In this document: positions 31,352 through 41,932 of the stretch, in pieces
Numbering within the stretch: position 1 is the first letter of the stretch
Layout of the letters: every line of letters begins with the position of its first letter
The notes under the pieces: generated by a model
Seen by the model: only the letters and a program-made list of their open reading frames with translations
What the model was told of the DNA's origin: nothing
The model's database searches: none
From: Serripes groenlandicus
Taxonomy: Eukaryota > Mollusca > Bivalvia > Cardiida > Cardiidae
Direction of reading: 5' to 3'
Length of the DNA stretch: 64,000 nucleotides
NCBI GenBank assembly: GCA_031761405.1
Contig: JASEVX010000007.1
Location: forward strand, 37,748,734-37,812,733
Position numbers and translations under genes: made by a program

Positions 31352-31591
31352 TTATACATATTTTATGTATGGCGGCCTTCTGTGGTAAGCCCCGCAAATC
31401 CATCGGCTAATTTTGCAATGAATACTCCGATGAGGTTGCGTGCAATCCTCCCTCGACATGTATATTGAATGACCAATAGTATTGCCATATTTATCAAACT
31501 TACTGTACTGTGTATAATTACATTCGTGATTTATTGATGCGAAAAAGTCTGATGATCCTGGGTTGTCAGATCTTGTCCTCACAATACGCAT
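31352..31591 (-). other. Unrecognised 79-codon frame in a repeat-free gap
   Basis: The frame MRIVRTRSDNPGSSDFFASI...RRPPYIKYV lies in a stretch (31300-31600) without MITE or SINE text and has a protein-like composition with three Cys. A donor-like GTAAGT is inside it. No motif is recognised, and it may be chance. Confidence 0.18.
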
Positions 31592-31606
31592 ATAATTTCT
31601 ATGGGT

Positions 31607-31830
31607 TTTTATCCTTTTCCCTCATATAAATGATTTCTGATGCCTCTGCAGCAGATGACTTTTGAAAACAATGTGTTAAAAGAAGAAACTGCTCATATTG
31701 AGCAATTTCTCCTTTTGCCACAGTGTTTTCAACTTTATTTGATAATTCAAGTCTCATTTATTTGGATTGTTCACACTTTTGCCAAGACGTTTTCAAAGTC
31801 GTCTCAGCTGCAGACTTGTTGCATGTGTTA
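31607..31830 (+). mobile_element. MITE (O), right tip decayed
   Basis: TTATCCTTTTCCCTCATATAA to GACTTGTTGCATGTG. The hairpin GAAACTGCTCATATTGAGCAATTTC has one mispair. Confidence 0.8.
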
Positions 31831-31868
31831 TGCCTTTTCTTCCTGTTATCTTCCTTAAAATTAATTAT

Positions 31869-32095
31869 ATAAACCTTCCCCACATAATAGATGTTTTCTG
31901 ACGCCTCCACAGCAGACGAATTTTGAAAGCATTGTGATAAAAAGAGAAAATTGCTCATAATGAGCTATTTCTCCTTTTGGCCACAATGTTTTCAACTATG
32001 TTCAATAAATGTTCTTTCATAATTAAAATTGAAGATTCCATTGGGATACTTTTCAATGACTTAATGTTTTCAAAGTTTGTAGTTTGTTGGAAAGG
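31869..32095 (+). mobile_element. MITE (O), decayed
   Basis: TAAACCTTCCCCACATAATAG to GTAGTTTGTTGGAAAGGG. Confidence 0.75.
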
Positions 32096-32169
32096 GAGGG
32101 ATAAAAGTCTGCATTGCTGTTTCTATGTGGGAAAAGCAGGGTTAAATATTTCTTTTAGACCTGCCTGCT

Positions 32170-32337
32170 TTAAATCCTTTCTCACATACAACAAATCTGC
32201 AGCAGACAACTTTGATAAACATACAGACCAAAGAAATTGTTATTCAGAGCAACTTTTCCATTTGCCCCAATGTTTTCAAAATCTGTCTGCTGCAGATGCA
32301 TCAACATGGCATATATGTATGTGGGAAAGGGTTATAT
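32170..32337 (-). mobile_element. MITE (O), shortened
   Basis: TTAAATCCTTTCTCACATAC to GTATGTGGGAAAGGGTTA. Confidence 0.82.
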
Positions 32338-32416
32338 AAAAACAAATGGACAAATTTGTCATATCTGTTAAATTGGAAATCCTTTGAAATAAGACTTCTG
32401 TTGCATATTTAGGTAT

Positions 32417-32588
32417 TTAACCCTCTTTCCCACATATAACAAATCTCTGCAGCAGGTGATTTTGGAAACATTTAGACAAAAATTATTGAGTAGTGTTTGA
32501 GCAAATTCTTCTTTCGTCACATTATGTCTTCAAAAAGACATCTGCTGTAGATGGGTCAAATTATGCCTGCAAGTGGGGAGATGGATAA
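32417..32588 (-). mobile_element. MITE (O), decayed
   Basis: TTAACCCTCTTTCCCACATA to CTGCAAGTGGGGAGATGGATAA. Confidence 0.75.
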
Positions 32589-32647
32589 CTGTTTTGTGTG
32601 CCATGCTGGAAAAGGGTGTAACATTCATAATATCCGTGACACAGCTA

Positions 32648-32849
32648 TTAACCCTTACCTTCATATAGACGCTTTATGACGCCTCTGCAGCAGACAGCTT
32701 TTTGAAAACATAGCAATTTCTCCTTTTGTCACCACGTTTTCAACTCTATTCAATTATTGTACTTTCATTTAAAGGCAGTTTCCAAACTTTTTTCGGATAT
32801 GCTTTCAAAGTCATCTGCTGCAGAGTTGTTGCATGCGGGAAAGGGTTGA
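32648..32849 (+). mobile_element. MITE (Y/O), left hairpin arm deleted
   Basis: TTAACCCTTACCTTCATATAG to CATGCGGGAAAGGGTTGA. GAAAACATA joins directly to GCAATTTCTCC. Confidence 0.85.
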
Positions 32850-33053
32850 GCCTATTTTGTTCTTGGTTATAATGGTAACCAAGGTAATCCATTGTCAAAA
32901 TAGCATTATTGGTGAACATGTTTTAATGATTTAAATGGTGTAATAAAAGGAATATTTTTTTAGAGCTAGAGTTTCCTATGCATTATACATAATGCTCACA
33001 ACAGGTTAAATGTCAATGCTCATATCTCTAGATAAGCTGCAGATTTCATTTGC

Positions 33054-33287
33054 TTAAACTTCCCCTCATATGACAATTCTGCGGAGACAACTTTGAACAT
33101 ATTTTGTCATAAATTAGAAAATCTCTTTAATTGAATGGATAATCTATGACTAAAAGTGGTAAACATTGTGGCAAAAGGAGAAATTGCTTGTTTTGAGCAA
33201 TTTCCTCTTTTGTCACTATGTAACAAATTGTAAAAAGCTGTCTGCTGCAGAGGCGTCAGAAAGCGTCTATATGAGGGCAAGGGTTAA
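33054..33287 (-). mobile_element. MITE (Y)
   Basis: TTAAACTTCCCCTCATATGAC to ATATGAGGGCAAGGGTTAA. Confidence 0.9.
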
Positions 33288-33349
33288 ATCATTATTAAAT
33301 CTTTGGAGTACCTTAAAACATTGGAGTTTAAATAAAATATAATCAAGCT

Positions 33350-33705
33350 ATTCTTGGGTACTCAAAAAAATCGTGTTACTAAGATGAGTCTTAACCCTTT
33401 CCCTCATATAGACGCTTTCTGACGCCTCTGCAGCAGACGGCTTTTTGAAAACATAGTGACAAAAGAAAAAATTGTACAAAACGTGCAATGTCTCCTTTTG
33501 CCACAATGTTTTCCACTTTTTGTCGTTATCCATTCAATTATGTAGATTTTCTATTTTTGACAAAATACGTTCAAAGTCGTCTGCTGCAGAATTGCCGTAT
33601 CAGGGAAAGTGTTAAATGAGTACCCAGAACATAGAGTTGATGGTCATATAAGAATTTAGGAATGTACATTATATGTGAAATATTATTCTTATTTAGAGAT
33701 CCGGT
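33350..33705 (+). repeat. Hairpin repeat H interrupted by a MITE
   Basis: Left arm CTTGGGTACTCAAAAAAATC and AGATGAGTC|TTAA. After the MITE, TTAA|ATGAGTACCCAGAACATAGAG continues with the H body (GGTCATATAAG, CTTATTTAGAG). The insertion lies in the right arm of the hairpin. Confidence 0.7.
33391..33615 (+). mobile_element. MITE (Y) inside repeat H
   Basis: TTAACCCTTTCCCTCATATAG to CAGGGAAAGTGTTAA. The hairpin has two arm changes (GAAAAAATTGTAC/GTGCAATGTC). Confidence 0.92.
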
Positions 33706-33847
33706 ATCACGATGCGCATGCATTTTGATCAAATTTCATTGGAGTTTCATTTACCTTAAAATGTTTTGGGTATTTTTCCATATTTTTTTTTTACAAATTT
33801 GATGATCATTTCTGTATTTGCAGGATCAGTCAGAAAGTAATATAATC

Positions 33848-34046
33848 GTAACCCCTTTCCCGCAATGCAACAAAAAAACTATGCAGTAGACGACAACTTT
33901 GAAAACATTTAGGCATAAATATGGGAAATCTCTATAAATGAAAATATAATTATTGAATCATAAACAATTGCTCCTTTTGCAACAATGTATCCAAAGTTTT
34001 CTGCTGCAGATATGTCGAAATGTGTCTTCAGGCGGGAAAGGGTTAT
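33848..34046 (-). mobile_element. MITE (O)
   Basis: GTAACCCCTTTCCCGCAATG to CTTCAGGCGGGAAAGGGTTA. The left hairpin arm is absent. Confidence 0.82.
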
Positions 34047-34210
34047 AGCGAGTCGACATGCAAGCCATGGTATAATCCATAATTTTTCTCCATATCTGAT
34101 GAACAAATCGGTGTCAGATGTTAGAAATTACTTATTGATCTTTGTATCTACAGGTTATTATCTAGGAAAAAACTGGTTTCTCCGAATCTTTTGCAATAAA
34201 ACCAGGCTCC

Positions 34211-34440
34211 TTAACCCTTTACCTCATATAGACGCTTTCCGACGCCTCTGCAGCAGACGACTTTTTGAAAACATAGTGACAAAAGAAGAAATTGCACAAA
34301 ACGTGCAATTTCTCCTTTTGCCACAATGTTTTCCACTTTTTGTCATAGGTTATCCATTCAATTATGGAGATTTTCTATGTTTTGACAAAATACTTTCAAA
34401 GTCGTCTGCTGCAGAATTGTCGTGTGAGGGAAAGGGTTAA
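34211..34440 (+). mobile_element. MITE (Y), full length
   Basis: TTAACCCTTTACCTCATATAG to GTGAGGGAAAGGGTTAA. Confidence 0.94.
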
Positions 34441-34618
34441 GTCCTTCTTGTTTTGGGCACAACCAACACTTAGGAGTTGAGCACTTTGTCACATCTAGAA
34501 GCATTCTATTGCAGATGACTTTAGAAAAATATGCTTATTAATAAGAAATTGATCCTCATGGGATTTATTTGTTAAATTTTGTTGCAAGATTTTTCATTCA
34601 TTCAAATCAGACATTCTT

Positions 34619-34857
34619 TTAACCCCGGCATTTAATTCCTACGTACAACAATTCTGCAACAGTCGGCTAGGAAAACATCTTGGCAAAAGTATCAAAGTAT
34701 CAAAACTTTCTATGAAAGAACAAATATTGAATTAAGTTTAAAACATAAATGTGCAAAGTGTAAAAAATTCTCATTTAGGGAGTAATTTCCATTTTTGCCA
34801 CAATTATTTCAAAAGTCATAGAGGCTCAGAAAGCGCTATAATGTGCAAAAGGGTTGG
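34619..34857 (-). mobile_element. MITE (O), decayed
   Basis: TTAACCCCGGCATTTAATTCC to ATAATGTGCAAAAGGGTT. The hairpin is largely lost. Confidence 0.7.
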
Positions 34858-35116
34858 AATTGGTAGAGTTAAAATGAGAGCTTATTAGGTAATACCAAGG
34901 AGGATTATGGGTAAAAAAAAGTCCATGTAATAATGGAATAACACCGCATTTTGAGGGGAACCAAAAAGGATGCCAATATTCTTTAATCTGAACAATGTAA
35001 GGATGATGAATGGATGCCACTCATACCAATAGTTTCGGGGAACCTGCAGACTAGTGTAACAGAAATGAAAAGGTCGAGAGCTTTGATCCATCTTGGTTTT
35101 CAACAGACATTTCTCA

Positions 35117-35480
35117 GTAAACCCTTTCCCTGGTACAGTGAGACTACAATTGATGCCCTTGCGGCAGACAACTTTTGAAAACATTGTGGTTAACCCTTTC
35201 CCTCATATAGACGCTTTCTGACGCCTCTGCAGCAGACGGCTTTTTGAAAACATAGTGACAAAAGAAGAAATTGCACAAAACGTGCAATTTCTCCTTTTGC
35301 CACAATGTTACCACTTTTTGTCATAGGTTATCCATTCAATTATGGAGATTTTCTATGTTTTGACAAAATTACGTTCAAAGTCGTCTGCTTCAAAATTGTC
35401 GTATGAGGGAAAGGGTTAAAGTAGAAAACGGTCAATGAATTTTCTGCTTTTGCAACCATTTTTTCAACTGTCTATCAAAT
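35117..35480 (+). mobile_element. Old MITE fragments around a young copy
   Basis: GTAAACCCTTTCCCTGGTAC to AAAACATTGTGG lies left of 35190, and GCTTTTGCAACCATTTTTTC right of 35419. They look like two halves of one host MITE, though the right half is short. Confidence 0.55.
35190..35419 (+). mobile_element. MITE (Y), full length
   Basis: TTAACCCTTTCCCTCATATAG to ATGAGGGAAAGGGTTAA. Hairpin GCACAAAACGTGC is perfect. Confidence 0.94.
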
Positions 35481-35540
35481 TAACCCTTTCCAACATCCCA
35501 TGGCTTTTGACACTTTGATGGTAGTTATAAATTACCACAA

Positions 35541-35740
35541 ATCTTTCCCACATAGACCGAATTTGCAACAGGAGACTTTGAAAATGTCTTCGGCTAAACT
35601 CAGGAAAATCTCCATAAATGAAAGTATAATTATTGGACCAAGTTGAAAACGTTATCTTTTCTACAGGGAAAAAAAAATAAAAATTCTCGCATGCAACAGA
35701 TCTGCAGTTTAGTAGGGCCTTATCTGGATCCATACTGTTT
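35541..35740 (-). mobile_element. MITE fragments (O)
   Basis: AATCTTTCCCACATAGACCG to GAAAGTATAATTATTGGACC, then CAACAGATCTGCAG. The right end is not intact. Confidence 0.6.
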
Positions 35741-35876
35741 GCATATAAAGGTCATAAATGGTTGGTGGAATTCACTTCTACTTGGTGCATTATTATTACT
35801 AAGAGTTGAAAGCAGATCTTGATTGAAATAATTTCAAGCTTTTGACTCTACCAGCTTGTTGTTACAGTATCGCGAC

Positions 35877-36076
35877 CTAACTCTTTCCCACATATAACAA
35901 ATCTGCAGAAGACGACTTTATAAACATAGTGACAAAAACCCGAAAATTCTCCATTAAAGATACCGTAGTTTAATTTTTATATAAAGTTGAAAACATTCCT
36001 GGTTGTGACCACAAGATTTTCAAAAGTCGTCTGCTGCTATTGCGTGAAAATACGTCTACAGGTGGGAAAGGGTTTA
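35877..36076 (-). mobile_element. MITE (O)
   Basis: CTAACTCTTTCCCACATATAAC to CTACAGGTGGGAAAGGGTTTA. Confidence 0.82.
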
Positions 36077-36268
36077 CTCTTTCGCACTTACAGATGCTTT
36101 CTGAAGCCTCTGCAGAAGACGACTTTTCATATATGAAATTTCAACTTTTGCCACAATGCTCTTTCAACTTTGTTTATTAATAAAACTTTCATTTATTTAT
36201 TTTCAGAATTTTGCAAAGATGATTTCAAAGTTGTTTGCTACAGATTTGTTGTATGTGGGAAAGGCTAA
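36073..36268 (+). mobile_element. MITE (O), abutting the previous copy
   Basis: TTTACTCTTTCGCACTTACAG to GTATGTGGGAAAGGCTAA. The shared junction is now TTTA. Confidence 0.82.
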
Positions 36269-36519
36269 TATATCGAGCAAAGGTTGATGGTACAATTACA
36301 GTTGAAGATTCAATCATTGTTTGTCACTCACTAGTTACCCTCGGCCCTTTTACGATATCTTTGGTAGAGAGATTGGAATAGATCACTGGTACTCCTGGAT
36401 TGGTATTGATTGGAAGCATTAGGCATACACTGGAATCTTTAATTGTTACTACTTGAGTGTACTGTTACATGCTATACAGCATTGCATATTCTTCCAGTAA
36501 AGACTCTCCAGAATTCAAA

Positions 36520-36695
36520 TTCCATTTTCCCCGCATACAACAAATCTGCGGCAGAAGATTTAATTTGAAAACATCAAGGCAAAAAGGTGGAAAATATTAT
36601 CGGTGAACAGAGCAATTTCTTTTTGATAATGCCATAATGTTTTCAAAATCTGCTGCAGATGCATTATAATGCATTTTGCATGTGGGAAAAGTGTG
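36520..36695 (-). mobile_element. MITE (O), shortened
   Basis: CCATTTTCCCCGCATACAAC to TTGCATGTGGGAAAAGTG. Confidence 0.75.
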
Positions 36696-36889
36696 AGCCT
36701 TTCCAACATGCAGAGACATTTTGACGCAGGTACAGCAGATGAGGAATTGAAAACAATTCGGCAAAAGGAGCTAGAACTTGTTCATAATGAGCAATTTGGA
36801 TTTGTAGAAACTTTCAGCATGTTTGCCTAAGAGATGTTCTTCGGTGTTGTCTGCTGCAGAATATTTGTATAAAGGGAAAAGGGTAAATA
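36690..36889 (+). mobile_element. MITE (O)
   Basis: GTGAGCCTTTCCAACATGCAG to TATAAAGGGAAAAGGGTAAA. Confidence 0.78.
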
Positions 36890-37564
36890 TGGGTCACAGA
36901 GCAGGAAACCAATGGAAACAAGAAGAAGACATTTTTGGTAAAATATGTAATGGAAGTGCTTTCTTGGAAAGTAGAGACAGCCGATATTCAAAGGAAAGTG
37001 AGGATAGTAATCATCGATGGATAGTTGCCTTAGTTGGTGATATGATTGCGGGATAATCCTGGTTGCTTACGGAATGTACAGTAGGTGATAAAAGTTTGAG
37101 TTTCACCATGATTGATGATCAAAAAAATTGCGGGCGCCATGTTAATTTCTTATCAAGCATAGTTATTTTTCTGGGGGGAAAAAACCACAACAAATATTTG
37201 ATCATCAGATATTGGTCTTTGAATTTCATAACAGATCAATTGTTCTATGAAGAGAAATAGACTGATAGTATAGTGTGATAGCTGGTATTGAAGATCAACT
37301 TTGGTAAATATTGATATATTTTTTTAGTTTTTCGTTAAGCAGAATTGGCGTTCCAATATGTTTCCGTAAATTTGGAGTTTTTTCGATGCGGCAATGTTTT
37401 GCAGGGAATCTCTAGTCTCTTTGTCTATTTTTGGAACTTTGAGTCATAATTATGTATGTGGTTCAGATGTGAAGAATCAATAGTTATCTATATATATATA
37501 GGTTCCATTGATTATATGGGTAACTACTTTTTTCAGGGACTTTATTATATGCAGTTTTACTTTG
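36890..37564. other. Unique island with hydrophilic open frames
   Basis: From 36890 to 37056 the + strand stays open (MGHRAGNQWKQEEDIFGKIC... RYSKESEDSNHRWIVALVGD). A second frame, 37063-37260, follows. Composition is protein-like, but I see no convincing splice borders and no motif. A minus-strand ATGGCGCCC at 37140 with a GTAAGC 70 bp on is also possible. Treat as unexplained. Confidence 0.25.
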
Positions 37565-37735
37565 AAAGATGATTTGCAGCAGACTATTTTTTGTAAACAT
37601 TGTGGCAAAAAAAGAAATTGCTCATAACGAGCAATTTCTTCGTTTGTCACAAAGTTTATCAACTCTATTAAATAAGTATACTTTCATTTATGGAGATTAT
37701 CCAGGTTTTAGCCTTGTTGTTTTCAAAGTCAAAGG
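37565..37735 (+). mobile_element. MITE fragment (O)
   Basis: GATTTGCAGCAGACTATTTT to TTTTCAAAGTCAAAGGGTAA. Hairpin GAAATTGCTCATAACGAGCAATTTC is nearly perfect, and the left tip is absent. Confidence 0.78.
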
Positions 37736-37929
37736 GTAAGAGTAAAAATTTGAATATATATATGCAAGAATGATGATCAAACCTCTTCTTGCAAGAAAAC
37801 ACATTTTTGATGGTTACAAGAAATTTAGATTTTGATACGGAATAATAAACATTGTAGAACATAAGAATGGGGATATGATACTTTCTGCAATAATTTATTA
37901 AATTTTATCTTCGGAATGTACATCAACAT

Positions 37930-38010
37930 GTAGTGCCCAGGTTTATGGGTTAAATTTATGCAGCTTTCAACAGCTTAGGTCATATCGCGGCGATTACATT
38001 TGAGACCATA
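37930..38010 (-). mobile_element. SINE 3' fragment
   Basis: GGGTTAAATTTATGCAGCTTTC and CAACAGCTTAGGTCATATCG, CGGCG is a decayed reverse copy of the SINE 3' end. Confidence 0.45.
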
Positions 38011-38162
38011 GTTTCAAAGTGCACAAATACTCAGTAATTATTTACCACATGTAGACGCATTTTAACGCATCTGCAGCGTCGTGGCAAATGGAGAAATTAT
38101 TGCTCATAACGTCTGAATATCATGCTATACATGACTTTAAACAACATTTTATTTCCATGCTT

Positions 38163-38395
38163 TACCTTTTCCCACATACAATAAATGCTTCAGCAGACAA
38201 CCTATAAAACATTAAGGTAAATATGTGGCAAATATATAATTATTGAATTGAGTTTAAATCATTGTGGCAAAAGATGAACTTGTTCATTCATGAGCAATTT
38301 CTCCTTTTGCCACACATATATAGTGCGCAGTTTTCAAAAGTTGTATGCTGCAGAGGCATCAGAAAGCGTCTCTATATATGTGGAATAATGAAACC
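38163..38395 (-). mobile_element. MITE (O)
   Basis: TTACCTTTTCCCACATACAA to GTCTCTATATATGTGGAATAA. Confidence 0.78.
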
Positions 38396-38607
38396 ACATT
38401 TGAATATAATGCCATACACATTTTTAAAGAAGATTTGAGTATCAATTTCTAGGCATGATTTTAAACAGCATATATGCAGACCAAGGCCTACACATTTTAT
38501 CATTTAACATAACTGACTCATATATTTTTGTAATGCAGTGTTGTTGCGAAAACCCATAAAATGGAAAGGTGCTGTCTGATACATAATCATATAATGAAAT
38601 TCAGCAG

Positions 38608-38772
38608 GATAAAAATGGTAGTAATGACTGCCCTCCTTCTCACTCGGGGTTGCAGCTAGGTTCGCATAGCGACTGACTAGCTGTTGTCAGGATATTGGAC
38701 CAGTAGAACTGGTAACTTACTACAAAATTGTTGAAAGCGGCATAAATCACCGAACAATCAATCAATCAATCA
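38608..38772 (+). mobile_element. SINE body and tail
   Basis: ATGGTAGTAATGACTGCCCTC, ACCAGTAGAACTGGTAACTT, then TTGTTGAAAGCGGCATAAATC and a CAAT tail (AATCAATCAATCAATC). No tRNA-like head visible. Confidence 0.6.
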
Positions 38773-39235
38773 GCAGGAAGATACAAACAGGTAACCAAGG
38801 ACATCACAATGACCATTCGGGCTGGACCAGTAGTAATATACAAACAGGTAACAAAGGACATCACAATGACCATTAGTGCTGGACCAGTAGGGAGATACAA
38901 ACAGGTAACCAAGGACATCACAATGACCATTAGGGCTGGACCAGTAGGAAGATACAAACAGGTAACAAAGGACATCACAATGATCATTAGTGCTGGACCA
39001 GTAGGTAGATACAAACAGGTAACCACGGACATCACAATGACCATTAGTGCTGGACCAGTAGGTAGATACAAACAGGTAACAAAGGACATCACAATGACCA
39101 TTAGGGCTGGACCAGTAGGAAGATACAAACAGGGATCAAAGGACAGCACAATGACCATTAGGGCTGGACCAGTAGGAAGATACAAACAGGTAACCAAGGA
39201 CATCACAATGACCATGAGTGCTGGACCAGAAGGAA
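38773..39235 (+). repeat. 57-bp minisatellite
   Basis: About eight units of AGGTAACCAAGGACATCACA-ATGACCATTAGTGCTGGACC-AGTAGGAAGATACAAAC. As 57 is divisible by three and units lack stops, both strands stay open (156 codons +, 149 codons -). I do not regard these frames as genes. The array starts right after a SINE CAAT tail. Confidence 0.92.
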
Positions 39236-39401
39236 GCAGCAGTGTTGGTTCCGAGAGCCTGGTTTTCTTTGGTGCATAGATGTATTACAAGGGCTCTAGC
39301 ACCATTTGAAATCAGATTTTTTGTTCCAACTTCTATGAGAAGGAATTTACATATGTACTCTCTCTATGGGTATGGCTTAGTTATACTGTGAGCTACATTG
39401 G

Positions 39402-39505
39402 AAGGATGAATGTTTGGGGTACTGCATGGTGCGAGAAAGCCAGGAAACACATGGTTAAATGAACTGATTGCCGTGAAATAACTGAAATATTGTTGGAAAC
39501 TTTTT
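39402..39505 (+). mobile_element. SINE 3' fragment
   Basis: GAGAAAGCCAGGAAACACATG, CTGATTGCCGTGAAATAACTG and AATATTGTTGGAAAC. Confidence 0.55.
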
Positions 39506-39552
39506 TAACTTGAATTAATTTACATTTTTACCTGAAATGGACATGATTGTAT

Positions 39553-39780
39553 TTATCCCTTTCCCACCTATAGGCGCATTTTGATGCCTCTGCAGCGGAC
39601 AACTTTTGAATACATTGTTGCAAATGGATAAATTGCTCATAATGAGCAATTTCTTCTTTTGCCACAATGTATTCAACTCTGCTCAATGCTTAAACTTTCA
39701 TTTATACAGGATAATCATATTTATTACTAGATGTTTTCGAAGTCTTCTGCTGCAGATTTGATGCATGTGGGAAAGGGTAA
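39553..39780 (+). mobile_element. MITE (O), full length
   Basis: TTATCCCTTTCCCACCTATAG to GCATGTGGGAAAGGGTAA. Hairpin AAATTGCTCATAATGAGCAATTT is perfect. Confidence 0.88.
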
Positions 39781-40330
39781 AGTAGCGATTTGACTGCTGG
39801 AACAGATTTTGTGAAGCCTGTGCCATCCTGTTTAGAGCCCTGGCCAGCCAGAACATCTGCACTGTCTGAGCCGAGCCCCGGTAGCTCAGTCGGTAGCGAC
39901 GCCGGCTGTTAATCCAGGGGTTGTAGGTTTGAATGCCGGCTCTGCCAACTTTCTTTCTGACGTTTGACAAAAGTCAATGCGACATGCGTCATTCGTCTTC
40001 CACCAATGGGCTAAGTCTATGTGGGAAAGTAGCAAGTTGCTTGGGAAGATTGTTGTGTGGAGTACTGGTGTGTGAAAACCAGGAAACACATGAGTAGGTG
40101 AACTGGCCGCCGTGATATGACTGAGAAAATGTTAAAAACGGCGTTAAACCCCAATCAATCAATCAATCAATCAATCAATGCACTGTCTGACCAGGCTTTA
40201 TACTGCTGGCTGCTCAACTCAACTCAACATTTATAATTATCTCGATATTCCTAGAATTGCCTATGGACTTTTCCAAATGCAAAGCTGGACAAATCCATTT
40301 TAAAATTTGAGTATTTAAAAGGTTTATATT
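39781..40330 (+). repeat. Dispersed repeat T, interrupted by a SINE
   Basis: The left part ends CATCTGCACTGTCTGA and the right part continues CCAGGCTTTATACTGCTGGC. The right part matches 30-170 of this window. Confidence 0.6.
39870..40178 (+). mobile_element. SINE (type B), complete
   Basis: The head GGTAGCTCAGTCGGTAGCG contains an A box and GTAGGTTTGAATGCCGG a B box. The body (CATTCGTCTTCCACCAATGG; GTACTGGTGTGTGAAAACCAG) is followed by ACGGCGTTAAACCCC and a (CAAT)n tail. A 12-bp direct repeat TGCACTGTCTGA flanks it (39858-39869 and 40179-40190). Confidence 0.93.
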
Positions 40331-40473
40331 ATATGAACACTTTTCTCATATATACTACTCGCGACATGTGTGAACGTATTTAAAAAAGAAAAGGACAAAA
40401 TTAATTATTATGGAAAATGGCTTTGAAATATAATAAAAACAGAATGAAGTTAAACAATTCAACTGATGGTCAA

Positions 40474-40914
40474 TTTTCTTCCCATATACAGTAAATATTC
40501 AGCAAATGACTTAACCCTTTCCCTCATACGACAATTCTGCAGCAGACAACTTTGAACATATTTTGTCAAAACATAGAAAATCTCCATAATTAAATGGATA
40601 ACCTATGACAAAAAGTGGAAAACATTGTGGCAAAAGGAGAAATTGCACGTTTTGTGCAATTTCTTCTTTTGTCACTATGTTTTCAAAAAGCCCTCTGCTG
40701 CAGAGGCGTCAGAAAGCGTCTATATGAGGGAAAGGGTTAAACAACTGGTTTTATTAATCTGTAAGAATGAATCTAAGTATTATAAAAAAGTTGAAAATAT
40801 TGTGCCAAAAGAAGAAATTTGCTTATTGTGAGAAATTTAATTCTGTGAGCAATTGTTTTCAAAAGATTTCTTCTGAAATGCATCAAAATAAATCTGTATG
40901 TGGGGAAGTGTTTA
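40474..40914 (-). mobile_element. MITE (O) hosting a young MITE
   Basis: TTTTCTTCCCATATACAGTAA to AGCAAATGAC|TTAA. It resumes after 40740 and ends GTATGTGGGGAAGTGTTTA. Confidence 0.75.
40511..40740 (-). mobile_element. MITE (Y), full length, nested
   Basis: TTAACCCTTTCCCTCATACG to ATATGAGGGAAAGGGTTAA. Confidence 0.94.
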
Positions 40915-41245
40915 CCGGGAATAGGTTTATATACATTTTGAGCACCCAATATGGCTCATTTATCTCCCACCCCTTTTCCTTGCATTATAAGATATGCCAG
41001 TTTTCTGACCTAAAAGTGCTACAACATTAGAATATATTGTTAGCAATTACTGTACGGGTTATGAGTCATAAGCCATGGCCAACTTCTTACGATTTTTTAC
41101 CAAAATACTCTGATTATATTTATACAGAGGTATGCATTTTGTACTAAATTTGTTTGAATACGGATGCGTCTCAAATGTTCACATAGTGGGGTAGAGTTCG
41201 CCCTGTAGAGTGTGTTACTGTGGGCTTATTGTTTAAACAATACAC

Positions 41246-41470
41246 TTAACCCTTTCCCACATACAACACATTTGCAGCAGACGACATTCATCTCGGCAAA
41301 ACTATGGAAATTCTCGTTGAATAAGAGTATAATGACTGAATAGAAATGAAAACATTGTAGCAGAAGGAGGAAATTGCTCATCGTGAGCAATTTCTCCTTT
41401 TGCCACAATGGTTTCAAAAGCTGCCTGCTGCGGGTTTGTCAAAATGTGTCTGCAAGTGGGAAAGGGTTAA
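41246..41470 (-). mobile_element. MITE (O), full length
   Basis: TTAACCCTTTCCCACATACAAC to CAAGTGGGAAAGGGTTAA. Hairpin GAAATTGCTCATCGTGAGCAATTTC. The exon-like segment at 41514 starts 44 bp after it. Confidence 0.92.
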
Positions 41471-41513
41471 CACAGAGACAATAACCTTATACCATAGATA
41501 TGAAATTACACAG

Positions 41514-41571
41514 GCCTTAAACGGGCTAGTGCACCCATTCTTTAACGACAAAGTTTGGAATTTAAAACATG
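41514..41571 (+). CDS. Exon-like segment, unknown gene
   Basis: An acceptor-like AAATTACACAG precedes it, and a good donor CATG|GTATGT follows. Of the three phases only one is open: 19 codons plus one base, ALNGLVHPFFNDKVWNLKH. HPFF recalls the end of kinase domains, but the segment is too short to assign. It leaves phase 1, which does not fit directly to the phase-0 reading of the exon at 43099. Another exon would be needed between them. Confidence 0.38.
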
Positions 41572-41932
41572 GTATGTATATTACCCACAGGTATAATTGT
41601 TCTTCGTAGATAATTGTTCGTAGTTATCTTTTCACTATCTGACGTGGCTTTCCATACTTTTCCATTGTTTTATTTGCAAATGAATTTTTTTTGTTCTTGT
41701 TCATCAAATTTTGAAATGGAAGCTTTTTTAGTTATAGCAAATTATAAGCTGTTTGAAAAGAAGTGTATTGTAGAAGTAAATGAAGCGAGTATGAGTGTCT
41801 CAATTGCTTGAGTATTATTTTCACATAATGGTCTGGGATATGCATTGTTAACTTTTCCTTGCATGTTCTTGTCCATTTGATTGTTTGAAGAAATAGAATC
41901 CTTTTGTCTACTAGCTGTGATTTATTGTGTAA

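Noticed and set aside
34826..35020. Minus-strand peptide ASIHHPYIVQIKEYW, reminiscent of a kinase alpha-C/beta-4 stretch
   Set aside because: A stop codon lies directly upstream, the acceptor is poor, and no other kinase motif is near. The likeness is over too few residues.
37071..37140. Minus-strand first exon beginning MAPAIFLII with a GTAAGC donor
   Set aside because: Only 70 bp, no promoter motif and no downstream exon recognised; left as part of an unexplained island.
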